The position numbers and the translations under genes are program-made. From Gammaproteobacteria bacterium GWF2_41_13 (GTDB taxonomy: Bacteria > Pseudomonadota > Gammaproteobacteria > UBA12402), in contig MGXI01000008.1 of the NCBI GenBank assembly GCA_001801315.1, positions 1 to 47,092 of the forward strand: 47,092 nt of DNA, in the 5' to 3' direction. Positions 34,610 to 43,322 of this stretch are shown in pieces. Every line of letters starts with the position of its first letter. Position 1 is the first letter of the stretch. The notes under the pieces are model-generated. The model was not told the DNA's origin and did not search any database. It worked only from the letters and a program-made list of their open reading frames with translations.

Positions 34610-35320
34610 ATGAAGTGGAAGGGGTTTAGTGACATTTGTGAGCAGAGTTTTTATACGAAAGGATCTACTTATTCTCATATTTTATCATTAAAGCTATCAA
34701 AAATTATCATTTTTGTGGCTTATAATTTAAAGCTTACGCCGAATATGCTAACGCTCTTATCAACGCTTTTTATGATGGTTGGTATGGGTCTGATTATTAT
34801 AGCGCCTCATTCATTATTATTTGCGATTATAAACATTCTTTGTCTTCAGCTTGGTTTCATGTTGGATTGTGCTGATGGGGCACTTGCTCGGATACAAAAT
34901 AAAAGTTCTTCATTTGGTGCTTTATTTGATATTTTTCTGGATCGCTTTAATAATTTTGTAGTTTTTATTGGATTTGGTGTGGCATGGGTTTTAAGAGAAT
35001 CTGGCCATGTTTCACTATATTTTCTCCTAATCTATATCTTATCGGCATCAGCTTATATATTATATACAGTTTTGTCTTTTATGCGGGGAGTTATTTTTAA
35101 AAATTTAGCGGGAACTATGGAGCGGTTTGGTAAAACCGCTAAGGAAAAAATCATAAAAATCCCCTATCAATTTATGAATACGAGCATGCACTTTTTTATT
35201 TTGGGTAGCGCTTATATTTTTGGCTACATTTTTTACGCGGTGCTTTTTTACGGAATCTTAAGCTTTATCATCATTGTTATTATGTTAGCTTATTTATACC
35301 GAAATCAAAAAACAATATGA
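34610..35320 (+). CDS. CDP-alcohol phosphotransferase (membrane)
   Basis: A 236-residue integral membrane protein with about six hydrophobic segments. It has the full family motif D-x2-D-G-x2-A-R-x8-G-x3-D-x3-D, running from Asp86 to Asp111 (DCADGALAR then GALFDIFLD). These enzymes transfer a phosphoalcohol from a CDP-linked donor to an alcohol, as in phospholipid synthesis, and some act in polysaccharide or archaeal lipid pathways. Directly after tagD it may use CDP-glycerol or a similar CDP-polyol to decorate the glycan or its lipid. Its preceding gap holds a weak terminator and a G8 tract, so its expression may be controlled separately. The start at 34610 is supported by AGGAAAGAG upstream. 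Confidence 0.88.
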   Translation: MKWKGFSDICEQSFYTKGSTYSHILSLKLSKIIIFVAYNLKLTPNMLTLLSTLFMMVGMGLIIIAPHSLLFAIINILCLQLGFMLDCADGALARIQNKSSSFGALFDIFLDRFNNFVVFIGFGVAWVLRESGHVSLYFLLIYILSASAYILYTVLSFMRGVIFKNLAGTMERFGKTAKEKIIKIPYQFMNTSMHFFILGSAYIFGYIFYAVLFYGILSFIIIVIMLAYLYRNQKTI

Positions 35321-35428
35321 TTGGTTTTTTTAGCGTTACGGCACACAGAAGAGATTATTCTCAATTTTAATTGAGCCTTGTATGGAGTGAGTGGATTTGA
35401 CAATGAAACGAGCGAGACAAGGATCTAT

Positions 35429-36556
35429 ATGAATGTAGCGATAGACGCATATAACATAAAAGAAGGGGGTGGTGTAACTCACTTACGTAATCTCATCAAA
35501 TATTTTAACCAGAATTATTTTTCCAAGGTATACGTCTTTTGCAATCGTCAAGTTAAAAGTGAATTAGAAAAAATGGCAAGAGATGGCATTATTTTGATTC
35601 ACAATTATTGTTTGGATAATTGTATTTTAAAAAAAATTTTCTGGGATATTTTTGTGTTACCACATGAACTGAAGAAATTTAATGCATCGGTTTTCTTTAG
35701 CCCAGGGGGATTGTTACCTTTTCGAAGATTAAGAAATATAAAATCAGTTACCATGTGCCAAAATGTCTTGCCATTCGATGATGTGGAATTAACCCGGGCA
35801 GGTGTATTCCTTGCGGCGAAAAGACTATTGTTGAAAACACTATTATTAAGAAGTTTTGATGCTTCTGACGGAGTTATTTTTCTATCTTCTGCTTCCAGAA
35901 ATAATGTCAAGAAATTATTGTGTCATACGCTTGTGGATACCATTATTCCCCATGCGGTTGATGTAAATTTTTTCCAACGGGAAAATACTGATAACTGTTT
36001 TGATGTAAAAAATATAAAATTGCTGTATGTTTCTAGCATTAAGCTCTACAAGAATCATAGAGAAACGATAAAGGCTTTGTCTATTCTTCGTGCGCGAGGG
36101 TATGAAAATATCAATATTCAATTTGTAGGGGCGCAAGATAAAAAAGTCATGAAGGATTTATCGAGATTGATTGGAAAATTAGGCTTGAATGACCATATAA
36201 AATTTCTTCATCAAGTGAGTTATGAAGACATGTGTCGGCTATATTTTAATTCATCCTTATTTGTATTTTCTTCGAGCTGTGAATCCTTTGGGTTTCCATT
36301 GTTAGAAGCGATGGCTTCCGGTTTACCTATGGCCTGTTCTAATAACGCGCCATTCCCTGAGATTGTAAAGGATGCTGCTATTTATTTTAATCCAAAAATA
36401 CCAGAGAGTATTGCCGATGCGATTGAGACTTTGATCAAAGATAACGGTATTAGAGGTGAATTAATTGAAAAGGCCGTAGCCTTGTCAAAAAATTATTCTT
36501 GTGAGAAAAATGCGGATAGCACATTTTCTTTTTTAAGGGAGATTGCTGAGCATTGA
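35429..36556 (+). CDS. GT4 family glycosyltransferase
   Basis: A 375-residue GT-B enzyme. The N-terminal domain has VAIDAYNIKEGGGVTHLRNL, the kind of glycine-rich acceptor-domain start seen in GT4. The C-terminal domain has IKLLYVSSIKLYKNHRETI and the donor-binding block FSSSCESFGFPLLEAMASGLP with the conserved ESFG...E pair. The ATG at 35429 follows an AAGGA site; a longer in-frame start at 35378 (TTG) is rejected as having no site. Donor unknown. Next gene is another GT4 after a 101-base gap with no gene. Confidence 0.9.
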   Translation: MNVAIDAYNIKEGGGVTHLRNLIKYFNQNYFSKVYVFCNRQVKSELEKMARDGIILIHNYCLDNCILKKIFWDIFVLPHELKKFNASVFFSPGGLLPFRRLRNIKSVTMCQNVLPFDDVELTRAGVFLAAKRLLLKTLLLRSFDASDGVIFLSSASRNNVKKLLCHTLVDTIIPHAVDVNFFQRENTDNCFDVKNIKLLYVSSIKLYKNHRETIKALSILRARGYENINIQFVGAQDKKVMKDLSRLIGKLGLNDHIKFLHQVSYEDMCRLYFNSSLFVFSSSCESFGFPLLEAMASGLPMACSNNAPFPEIVKDAAIYFNPKIPESIADAIETLIKDNGIRGELIEKAVALSKNYSCEKNADSTFSFLREIAEH

Positions 36557-36657
36557 TTGGGTCGAAAAAACAAATAAGCTCAGTTTTATAGGTAATTTGA
36601 GCGTATATGCTTTAACTAGCACACTCAAAGACAGCGTGACAATAAAGCAAAAGGTGT

Positions 36658-37809
36658 ATGGTGAAAATAGTTATTTTAAATATAACCGGTGGTGGGATGA
36701 GTGGAGGATACAAAAAGTATCTGTGTCATATGATCCCTAAGTTGGCGGTACGTTCGGAAGTTGATTCCATTTATTGTCTTTCATCGCCTTTGTTGAACAT
36801 GAGGAGTTGGTTTGATCTAATCCCCAAGGTCAAGTTTATGAACTTTAATTCGATGAGATTTGGGATAGGGAGTATTGATGCATTGCTAAAAGCTAAATTA
36901 GAGATGATTTCGCCCGATGTTATTTTTGTTCCAACGGAACGAGCCTTTTCTTTTAATAAAATCCCTGTTGTAAATATGGTTCAAAATATGGAACCGCTTA
37001 TGGGTATCAATCAAGGTCTTTCTTTGGCAGAACGGCTTAAAAATTGGCTTCGTGCTTATTATGCGGAAATCGCTATAAAAAAATCAGCAAGACTGATAGT
37101 TCCTTCTAAATTTGTTAAAGATTTTTTGGTGAAAACGTTGCATCTTTCAGCAGATAAAATAGCAGTTGTTTATTACGGAGAAGAGGTTTCTGCGAATATT
37201 AATGTTATTAGGCCATGTAATATACCTCAAGACTGGAGCGGGAGATTTATTTTCACTGCAGGATCGATTCGGCCGGCTCGAGGCTTAGAGGATATCCTTC
37301 AAGCCATGCATTATTTGGATACAATGAATAAAAATAACGTGTACTTGGTGATTGCTGGAGAGGCGTGCCCTAATTTGAAAACTTATCGAAAAGATCTGGA
37401 ACGATGGGTTGAAGAACGAGGACTGTCGAATAGGATTTGTTGGTTAGGGGATTTAACGTCGGAAGAGATGGCTTGGTGTTATGAGAATTGCGAGCTTTTT
37501 ATTATGAGTAGTCGAATCGAGTCGTTTGGCATGGTTATAGTCGAAGCGATGTCAAAAGGATGTATGTGTTTGGCAGCAGATAATCCCTGTTTGCCAGAAA
37601 TTTTTGAAGAAGCCGCGCTTTATTATCCACCAAAGGATATTAAAGCATTAGTCGATAGGATTCAGTTTGTTAGACACTGGGATGTGGAAAGCAAAAACGA
37701 AATGAAAGCTAGAGCAAAAAAAAGAGCCGCTGAATTTTCCTGGGATATTTGCGCCGAACAAACCACGTTAGAATTAAAAAGGGCTATAAGCGATAGGGAA
37801 TTATTATGA
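36658..37809 (+). CDS. GT4 family glycosyltransferase
   Basis: A 383-residue GT-B enzyme with N-terminal VKIVILNITGGGMSGGYKKYL. The donor domain carries FIFTAGSIRPARGLEDILQAM and the GT4 block IMSSRIESFGMVIVEAMSKGC. The N-terminal domain is distinct from that of the preceding GT4, so they are not recent duplicates. The stop overlaps the next SDR gene start as ATGA, which makes co-translation with the epimerase likely. Donor and acceptor unknown. Confidence 0.9.
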   Translation: MVKIVILNITGGGMSGGYKKYLCHMIPKLAVRSEVDSIYCLSSPLLNMRSWFDLIPKVKFMNFNSMRFGIGSIDALLKAKLEMISPDVIFVPTERAFSFNKIPVVNMVQNMEPLMGINQGLSLAERLKNWLRAYYAEIAIKKSARLIVPSKFVKDFLVKTLHLSADKIAVVYYGEEVSANINVIRPCNIPQDWSGRFIFTAGSIRPARGLEDILQAMHYLDTMNKNNVYLVIAGEACPNLKTYRKDLERWVEERGLSNRICWLGDLTSEEMAWCYENCELFIMSSRIESFGMVIVEAMSKGCMCLAADNPCLPEIFEEAALYYPPKDIKALVDRIQFVRHWDVESKNEMKARAKKRAAEFSWDICAEQTTLELKRAISDRELL

Positions 37810-38780
37810 GAATATTGGTAACTGGTGGATCGGGCTTTATCGGAACGAATTACATCAATTTTTTAGTGCAAGAAGGGAAGCATGAGTTTATTAATTTAGA
37901 TATTAAACCCCCTCGCAATAAGGCTCATCAAGCATTTTGGCGTGAATGTGATTTGCTAGATAGGCCACGACTCGAGCAAATCATAAAAGACTTTAAACCC
38001 ACTCATGTCGTTCATTTGGCCGCAAAAACCGGACTCGATGAAAAAGAACTCAGTGATTTTGCTGCCAATATAGAGGGTGTTGAAAATATGGTTCGGATTT
38101 TGAGGGAGACACCTTCCGTTGAACGGGCGATATTTACTTCTACATTACTAGTTTGTCAGATGGGTTATGTGCCTAAAGACGATACGGAATATAAACCAAC
38201 GACCTTATATGGCCAAAGCAAAGTTTGCGGAGAAAAAATTGTGCGTTCAGCAAAAGACTTGCCTTATGCATGGACGATTGTTCGGCCTATTTCTGTTTGG
38301 GGGCCTTATGCCGAAGAGCCGTATAGAAATTTTTTCCAATCAGTAGCGCGTAATTGGTATTTTCATATTGGTTCTGGGCATTACAAACGATCTATGGGTT
38401 ATGTGGAAAATATGGTGAATCAAATTCATCAGTTACTGTTAGTTCCTGCTGAAAAAATGGATCACAAGGTTTTTTATTTGGGAGATAGTCCGCCGATCGA
38501 TTTGTATGATTTTGCCAATGAGGTTCAAAAAAAATTGGGAGTGAAAAAAATTAGACGGCTGCCGTTATGGGCTGTTCAATGTATAGCTAAGTGCGGTGAT
38601 ATGCTTAAAGCGATGGGATGGAAAAAGTTTCCTTTAACCAGCTTTAGATTGAATAACATTCGTACGGAGTACGTATTTAATTTAAATCCGATTCTAGAAG
38701 TTTCGGGGCCGTTGTTGTACGATTACCAGACAGGTATTGAGCGAACTATTCAGCATATGTGCGAAATGGGCGAAATTTGA
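37806..38780 (+). CDS. Extended SDR sugar dehydratase/epimerase
   Basis: A 324-residue NAD-dependent SDR with Rossmann motif VTGGSGFIGT at the N-terminus, HLAAKTG, an active-site TSTLLVCQM region and the Tyr/Lys pair in TLYGQSKVCGE. The C-terminal half is less standard and contains a hydrophobic stretch (RRLPLWAVQCIAKCGDM), as in 3-beta-hydroxysteroid-type SDRs and some NDP-hexose reductases. First of three consecutive SDR genes. Substrate not evident. Confidence 0.82.
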   Translation: MRILVTGGSGFIGTNYINFLVQEGKHEFINLDIKPPRNKAHQAFWRECDLLDRPRLEQIIKDFKPTHVVHLAAKTGLDEKELSDFAANIEGVENMVRILRETPSVERAIFTSTLLVCQMGYVPKDDTEYKPTTLYGQSKVCGEKIVRSAKDLPYAWTIVRPISVWGPYAEEPYRNFFQSVARNWYFHIGSGHYKRSMGYVENMVNQIHQLLLVPAEKMDHKVFYLGDSPPIDLYDFANEVQKKLGVKKIRRLPLWAVQCIAKCGDMLKAMGWKKFPLTSFRLNNIRTEYVFNLNPILEVSGPLLYDYQTGIERTIQHMCEMGEI

Positions 38781-38821
38781 TTTGAGCGGTGTTATCAATT
38801 AAATGGAGGAGGCAAGAAGCC

Positions 38822-39742
38822 GTGTTGAAAATTTTAGTAACGGGTGGTGTAGGATTTATCGGGACTAATTTAGTCAATGAGTTGCGTAGTCGTGGGCATG
38901 ATGTTTGGACTTGTGATATTTTACAAGGTGAAGATCCGAAACACATTAAAGCGGATACAGGCGTGTATCAACAAATGGATTGGATTTTTCGTCATCATCA
39001 ATTCGATTATGTCTATCATTTAGCGGCAGAGTATGGTCGATGGAATGGTGAAGATCATTATGAAAATCTTTGGCGGACGAATGTGATTGGAACTAAGAAT
39101 ATACTTCGTCTTCAGGAGATTCATCGATTTCGGATGATATTTTTTAGCAGTGCTGAAGTGTATGGTGATTACGATCAGCTGATGACTGAATCCGTCATGG
39201 ATACCGTGCCAATTAAGCAGATGAATGATTATGCGATTTCAAAATGGGCGGGGGAATTGCAGTGTTTAAATTCAGCGACTATGTTTAAGACTGAAACCAT
39301 CCGTGTTCGTCCCGTTGGTTGTTATGGGCCTCATGAATATTACAGCCGTTATCGAGGCGTTATCCCGATCATTGTTTATAGCTGTTTGCATGGATTAGAA
39401 TTTACAGTGTATCGTGGTCACACACGTATTTTTGATTATGTCGAAGACACCTGCCGCACATTGGCTAACATTCTCGATAATTTTATTCCGGGTGAAGTAT
39501 ATAATGTGGGGAGTCGAGAAGATTGGACCATTAGCATTGAAGCGTTGGCTGATATTATTTTAAAGGAAACAGGGGCTAAATCTTCTTTGGCGAAATACAA
39601 AGGAGAGGAGAGCTTTACAACTCGTGTAAAGGTAGTCGATTTCAGTAAGAGCCGTAAGGATTTACAACATAATCCGACTATCGATATTCAGGAAGGGATT
39701 CGTCGATATGTTGCCTGGATGAAAAAGATTTATAGTATATAA
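38822..39742 (+). CDS. Extended SDR sugar dehydratase/epimerase
   Basis: A 306-residue NAD-dependent SDR: LVTGGVGFIGTN, YHLAAEYG, SSAEVYGDY and the Tyr/Lys pair in DYAISKWAGE. The RPVGCYGPHEYYSRYRGVIP region is typical of NDP-sugar dehydratase/epimerases. A strong GGAGGAGG site at 38805-38812 sets the GTG at 38822; an in-frame start at 38789 would ignore it. Middle of three successive SDRs, each with different active-site residues, so probably successive or parallel steps rather than duplicates. Substrate unknown. Confidence 0.85.
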   Translation: MLKILVTGGVGFIGTNLVNELRSRGHDVWTCDILQGEDPKHIKADTGVYQQMDWIFRHHQFDYVYHLAAEYGRWNGEDHYENLWRTNVIGTKNILRLQEIHRFRMIFFSSAEVYGDYDQLMTESVMDTVPIKQMNDYAISKWAGELQCLNSATMFKTETIRVRPVGCYGPHEYYSRYRGVIPIIVYSCLHGLEFTVYRGHTRIFDYVEDTCRTLANILDNFIPGEVYNVGSREDWTISIEALADIILKETGAKSSLAKYKGEESFTTRVKVVDFSKSRKDLQHNPTIDIQEGIRRYVAWMKKIYSI

Positions 39743-39766
39743 GAACACATATAAAGGAGATAGATG

Positions 39767-40807
39767 ATGGACGATTATAGGGCTTATTATAAAGGGAAAA
39801 CGATTTTAATTACCGGCGGAGCCGGGGCGATCGGATGCAATCTGACGAGGGAATTAAGCAAACTGGGCGCGGAGAAGGTTATCGTGTTAGATGATCTTTC
39901 CAGTGCTGAATTGTGGAATGTGCCGAACGAAAAAAATGTTCAATTTATACATGGCAACGTCGTTGATCAAAACGAACTGAAGCGAGTGTTTAATTTAAAG
40001 CCCACAATCGTTTTTCATTTGGCCGCTCTTTTTGCTAATCAAAATTCACTAGATTATCCAGAAAAAGATTTAGAGGTGAATGGTCTTGGGATATTGAGAA
40101 CATTGCAATTTTCGGCGATGTCAGGGCGTGTGGAACGTTTTGTTTATGCGAGTTCTGGATGTTCCATTTACGGATGTCACGGAAAATTACCGCTGACTGA
40201 AGATCAGATGTCTTTGCACCATACGACGCCTTATCAAATCACGAAGATGTTAGGTGAGCTTTATTGCAATTTTTTCTTGCATCAATATGGGTTGCCCATT
40301 GTTAACACTCGATTTTTCAATAGTTATGGTCCGGGGGAAGTCCCCGGTCAATATCGCAATGTCATTCCTAATTTTATTTATTGGGCGTTGATGAATAAAC
40401 CGTTGGTGATTACGGGCAATCCGCATGCGACCCGGGATTTTACGTGGGTTTTTGATTTGGTCGATGCGTTGTTGCGTTCGGGATATCACAAGGAAGCGAT
40501 TGGAGAAGCTTATAACCTGTCTCGAGGAGAGGAAGTGGAAATCGGCACCTTAGCAGAAAAAGTGGTCAAATATGCTGATAGTAAATCAGAGATTATTATC
40601 GGTTCGAAAAGAAAATGGGACACGAAAGATCGGTTACTCGCGAGTTCTGAAAAAGCTTCTCGACTGATTGGATTTAAGCCGAGTGCAGATTTTGATGAAG
40701 GCTTGAAAATCACCATTGCTTGGATGAAGGAGCATTGGGAAGATATTAAACTTTCAGCTAGATTTGCTCCAGGGGTAAGTAGCGCTAATGCTGATGTAAC
40801 TCAATAA
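39767..40807 (+). CDS. Extended SDR sugar epimerase/dehydratase (GalE-like)
   Basis: A 346-residue SDR with ITGGAGAIGCN, LDDLSSAELWNV, FHLAALFANQ, the active-site ASSGCSIYG and the Tyr/Lys pair in TPYQITKMLGE. The RFFNSYGPGEVPGQYRNVIPNF block is like that of NDP-sugar 4-epimerases and dehydratases. AAAGGAG at 39753-39759 fits the ATG at 39767 best; one codon earlier (39764) is possible. Last of the three SDRs. It could provide a galacto-configured or deoxy-sugar donor. Confidence 0.85.
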   Translation: MDDYRAYYKGKTILITGGAGAIGCNLTRELSKLGAEKVIVLDDLSSAELWNVPNEKNVQFIHGNVVDQNELKRVFNLKPTIVFHLAALFANQNSLDYPEKDLEVNGLGILRTLQFSAMSGRVERFVYASSGCSIYGCHGKLPLTEDQMSLHHTTPYQITKMLGELYCNFFLHQYGLPIVNTRFFNSYGPGEVPGQYRNVIPNFIYWALMNKPLVITGNPHATRDFTWVFDLVDALLRSGYHKEAIGEAYNLSRGEEVEIGTLAEKVVKYADSKSEIIIGSKRKWDTKDRLLASSEKASRLIGFKPSADFDEGLKITIAWMKEHWEDIKLSARFAPGVSSANADVTQ

Positions 40808-40819
40808 GAAAATTGTTTT

Positions 40820-42061
40820 GTGCGTATTTTAATTGTTTGTCAATATTTTTGGCCAGAGAACTTTCGAGTGAATGATCTGGCGTTGAGTTTGCATCAACGG
40901 GGGCATGATGTCGAAGTGCTTACGGGCATTCCAAACTATCCAGAAGGTAAATTTTTTTCTGGTTATGGTTTTTTTAAAAAGACCCGGCAAGACTATCATG
41001 GGGTGAAAGTTATTCGAGTCCCTTTAATTCCTAGAGGAAAAAGCAGTAATTTAAAACTTATTTTGAATTATTTATCTTTTGTGTTTTTTGGTGTGTTGAT
41101 TGCTCCTTTCGTTTGTCGTGGGAAATACGATGCCGTTTTTGTATATGAGACCTCACCTATCTTAATGGCGATACCGGCCATTCTTTTAAAAAAAATTAGA
41201 AAAATGCCATTGATTTTATATGTGTTAGATTTATGGCCAGAATCTATTTCTGCAGTAGGCGCGATTAAATCACCCACTATTTTAAATGGCGTTTCAAAAA
41301 TCGTACGATTTATTTATAAGCATTGTGATCAGATACTAGTTTCATCTCCCGGTTTTATCAATCGGATTAAAGTGCATGGCGTAGAAGAATCGCGGATTAA
41401 CTATTGGCCGCAATGGGCAGAAGATAATTATCAAATTATTCCACAGGAAAAAATTGCTGTGAACAGCGAAGAAATGCCGGCTGGTTTTCGTGTTATGTTC
41501 GCTGGCAATATCGGTGCGGCGCAGGGTTTTGAAACAATCATTGAAGCGGCAGATCAGTTAAAAAATCATCCTGCTATACACTGGGTAATTTTGGGAGATG
41601 GACGGATGAAACCCTGGGTTGAGGAGCAAATTCGGCTCAGAAAATTGGAAAACACTGTACATTTGTTGGGAAGGCATCCCATGGAAATGATGTCTCATTA
41701 TTTCGCTTTAGCCGATGTCTTGTTGGTCAGTTTAAAAAAGGATCCCATTTTTGCCTTGACAATCCCAGCAAAAGTGCAATCTTATATGGCCTGCGGGCGT
41801 CCTATTTTAGCGTGTTTAGATGGGGCAGGTGCCTCGGTTGTCGAAGAAGCCGAAGCGGGGGTTTCTTGTCCGGCGGATAATCATGAATTATTAGCGGAGG
41901 CCGTTTTAAAGATGTTTAATCTGACGGATAGCCAACGAACAGAAATGGGTCTACGCGGCAGAGCCTATTTTGAAAAGCATTTTGCACGCAATATTTTATT
42001 GCTGCAACTAGAGCAATGGATGAGTGAATTGTCCCAAACCTATGGTGCAAGGAAGAAATAA
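40820..42061 (+). CDS. WcaI/WbuB-like GT4 glycosyltransferase
   Basis: A 413-residue GT-B enzyme that opens with the WcaI/WbuB hallmark ILIVCQYFWPENFRVNDLA, then GIPNYPEGKFFSGYG. The donor domain has VMFAGNIGAAQGFETIIEAA and ACGRPILACLDGAGA. A hydrophobic patch at about 85-105 and the KKIRKMPLILYVLDLWPES segment suggest contact with the membrane, as expected for a WbuB-type enzyme acting on a lipid-linked acceptor. WbuB adds N-acetylfucosamine in several E. coli O-antigens; the exact donor here is open. It starts at GTG 40820 and is followed by wecB after 4 bases. Confidence 0.88.
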   Translation: MRILIVCQYFWPENFRVNDLALSLHQRGHDVEVLTGIPNYPEGKFFSGYGFFKKTRQDYHGVKVIRVPLIPRGKSSNLKLILNYLSFVFFGVLIAPFVCRGKYDAVFVYETSPILMAIPAILLKKIRKMPLILYVLDLWPESISAVGAIKSPTILNGVSKIVRFIYKHCDQILVSSPGFINRIKVHGVEESRINYWPQWAEDNYQIIPQEKIAVNSEEMPAGFRVMFAGNIGAAQGFETIIEAADQLKNHPAIHWVILGDGRMKPWVEEQIRLRKLENTVHLLGRHPMEMMSHYFALADVLLVSLKKDPIFALTIPAKVQSYMACGRPILACLDGAGASVVEEAEAGVSCPADNHELLAEAVLKMFNLTDSQRTEMGLRGRAYFEKHFARNILLLQLEQWMSELSQTYGARKK

Positions 42062-42065
42062 AACC

Positions 42066-43211
42066 ATGAAAGTCATGCTTGTATTTGGGACTCGACCCGA
42101 AGCCATCAAGATGGCCCCAGTGATTGAGGCACTCAAAAAGCAAAAGCGTCAGTTTCAGACGATTATTTGTGTCACCGCGCAACATCGAGAAATGCTCGAT
42201 CAGGTTTTGCGTATTTTTGATATTCATCCAGATTATGATTTGGGCATTATGAATCCAGGTCAGGATTTATTTGATGTGACCTCTCGTTGTTTAAGTGCCA
42301 TGAAACAGGTTTTAGCGAGCGAAAAACCAGATGTTGTTGTCGTGCAAGGAGATACCACCTCTGCATTTATTGCTGCGCTAGCGGCATTTTATAGTCGGAT
42401 CCCTATTGCTCATATTGAAGCGGGATTGCGTACGCATGATAAATATAGTCCCTATCCGGAAGAAATGAATCGACGTTTATTAAGCGTGCTGGCTGATATT
42501 CATTTTGCGCCAACCGCTTGGGCAAAATCAAATTTGCTCAAAGAAGGGATAGCGTCTTCAAAAATAGTGGTGACGGGTAATACGGTTGTAGATGCGTTGT
42601 TAACCATTCAGCGAAGACAAAAAACTAAAGCGGCTGGAGTGGCATGGAAGAAGTATTTTCAAAACTCGTGGGGTCTGGAAATTCCTGATAAACGTGCGAA
42701 GAAGAAAATGATTTTGGTGACAGGGCATCGTCGTGAAAATTTCGGAGAGAATTTTAAAAATATTTGTTTTGCATTAAAGGAAATAGCCGAGCGAAGAGAA
42801 GTAATGATCGTATATCCAGTGCATCTGAATCCTAATGTGCAGAAACCGGTTAAGGCGATATTAAGCGGCATTGACAATGTTTATCTGATTGAGCCTTTGG
42901 AATATGAGCCGTTTATTTATTTGATGAGCCACGCCTATTTTATTTTAACGGATTCTGGAGGGATACAAGAAGAGGCGCCATCCCTAGGGGAACCAACTTT
43001 AGTGATGCGCGATACGACAGAGCGACCCGAGGGGATCAAAGCGGGGGTTGTAAAACTGGTAGGTACCGATAAAAAAACCATTATTAATCATGCTTTGGCA
43101 TTGCTTGATAATGAAAAATTATATATAAAGATGTCGCAGGCAATTAATCCCTATGGTGATGGAAAGGCTGCTGAGAGAATTGTAGAAAAGCTGAGGGGTG
43201 TTTTTTTGTAA
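42066..43211 (+). CDS. wecB: UDP-GlcNAc 2-epimerase (non-hydrolysing)
   Basis: A 381-residue WecB family enzyme with VMLVFGTRPEAIKMAPVI at the start and HIEAGLRT, YPEEMNRR and TDSGGIQEEAPSLG further on, the classic non-hydrolysing 2-epimerase blocks. It interconverts UDP-GlcNAc and UDP-ManNAc in the cytoplasm. AAGGAAG upstream fits the ATG at 42066; a longer in-frame start at 42024 would overlap the preceding gene. It could also feed ManNAc-type sugars into other residues. It is not the hydrolysing NeuC/LegG type expected in the legionaminic pathway. Confidence 0.92.
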   Translation: MKVMLVFGTRPEAIKMAPVIEALKKQKRQFQTIICVTAQHREMLDQVLRIFDIHPDYDLGIMNPGQDLFDVTSRCLSAMKQVLASEKPDVVVVQGDTTSAFIAALAAFYSRIPIAHIEAGLRTHDKYSPYPEEMNRRLLSVLADIHFAPTAWAKSNLLKEGIASSKIVVTGNTVVDALLTIQRRQKTKAAGVAWKKYFQNSWGLEIPDKRAKKKMILVTGHRRENFGENFKNICFALKEIAERREVMIVYPVHLNPNVQKPVKAILSGIDNVYLIEPLEYEPFIYLMSHAYFILTDSGGIQEEAPSLGEPTLVMRDTTERPEGIKAGVVKLVGTDKKTIINHALALLDNEKLYIKMSQAINPYGDGKAAERIVEKLRGVFL

Positions 43212-43322
43212 GTTAAGTATTGATGCCATTTTTTTAAACAAATATTTGCTGTCTATAGGCACAGTGAATAGGCTGTTAAAGCAGCAGGAAATTTATAAAA
43301 GTGTTTTAGAAGGTGTTTTAGG

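Noticed and set aside
36543-36740. 65-codon plus-strand frame between the two GT4 genes
   Set aside because: Overlaps both GT4 genes out of frame and lacks a ribosome-binding site.
42066-43211. Hydrolysing 2-epimerase LegG/NeuC completing the legionaminic pathway
   Set aside because: The N-terminal VFGTRPEAIKMAP and the TDSGGIQEEAPSLG blocks are those of non-hydrolysing WecB, and the gene sits with wecA rather than neuB.
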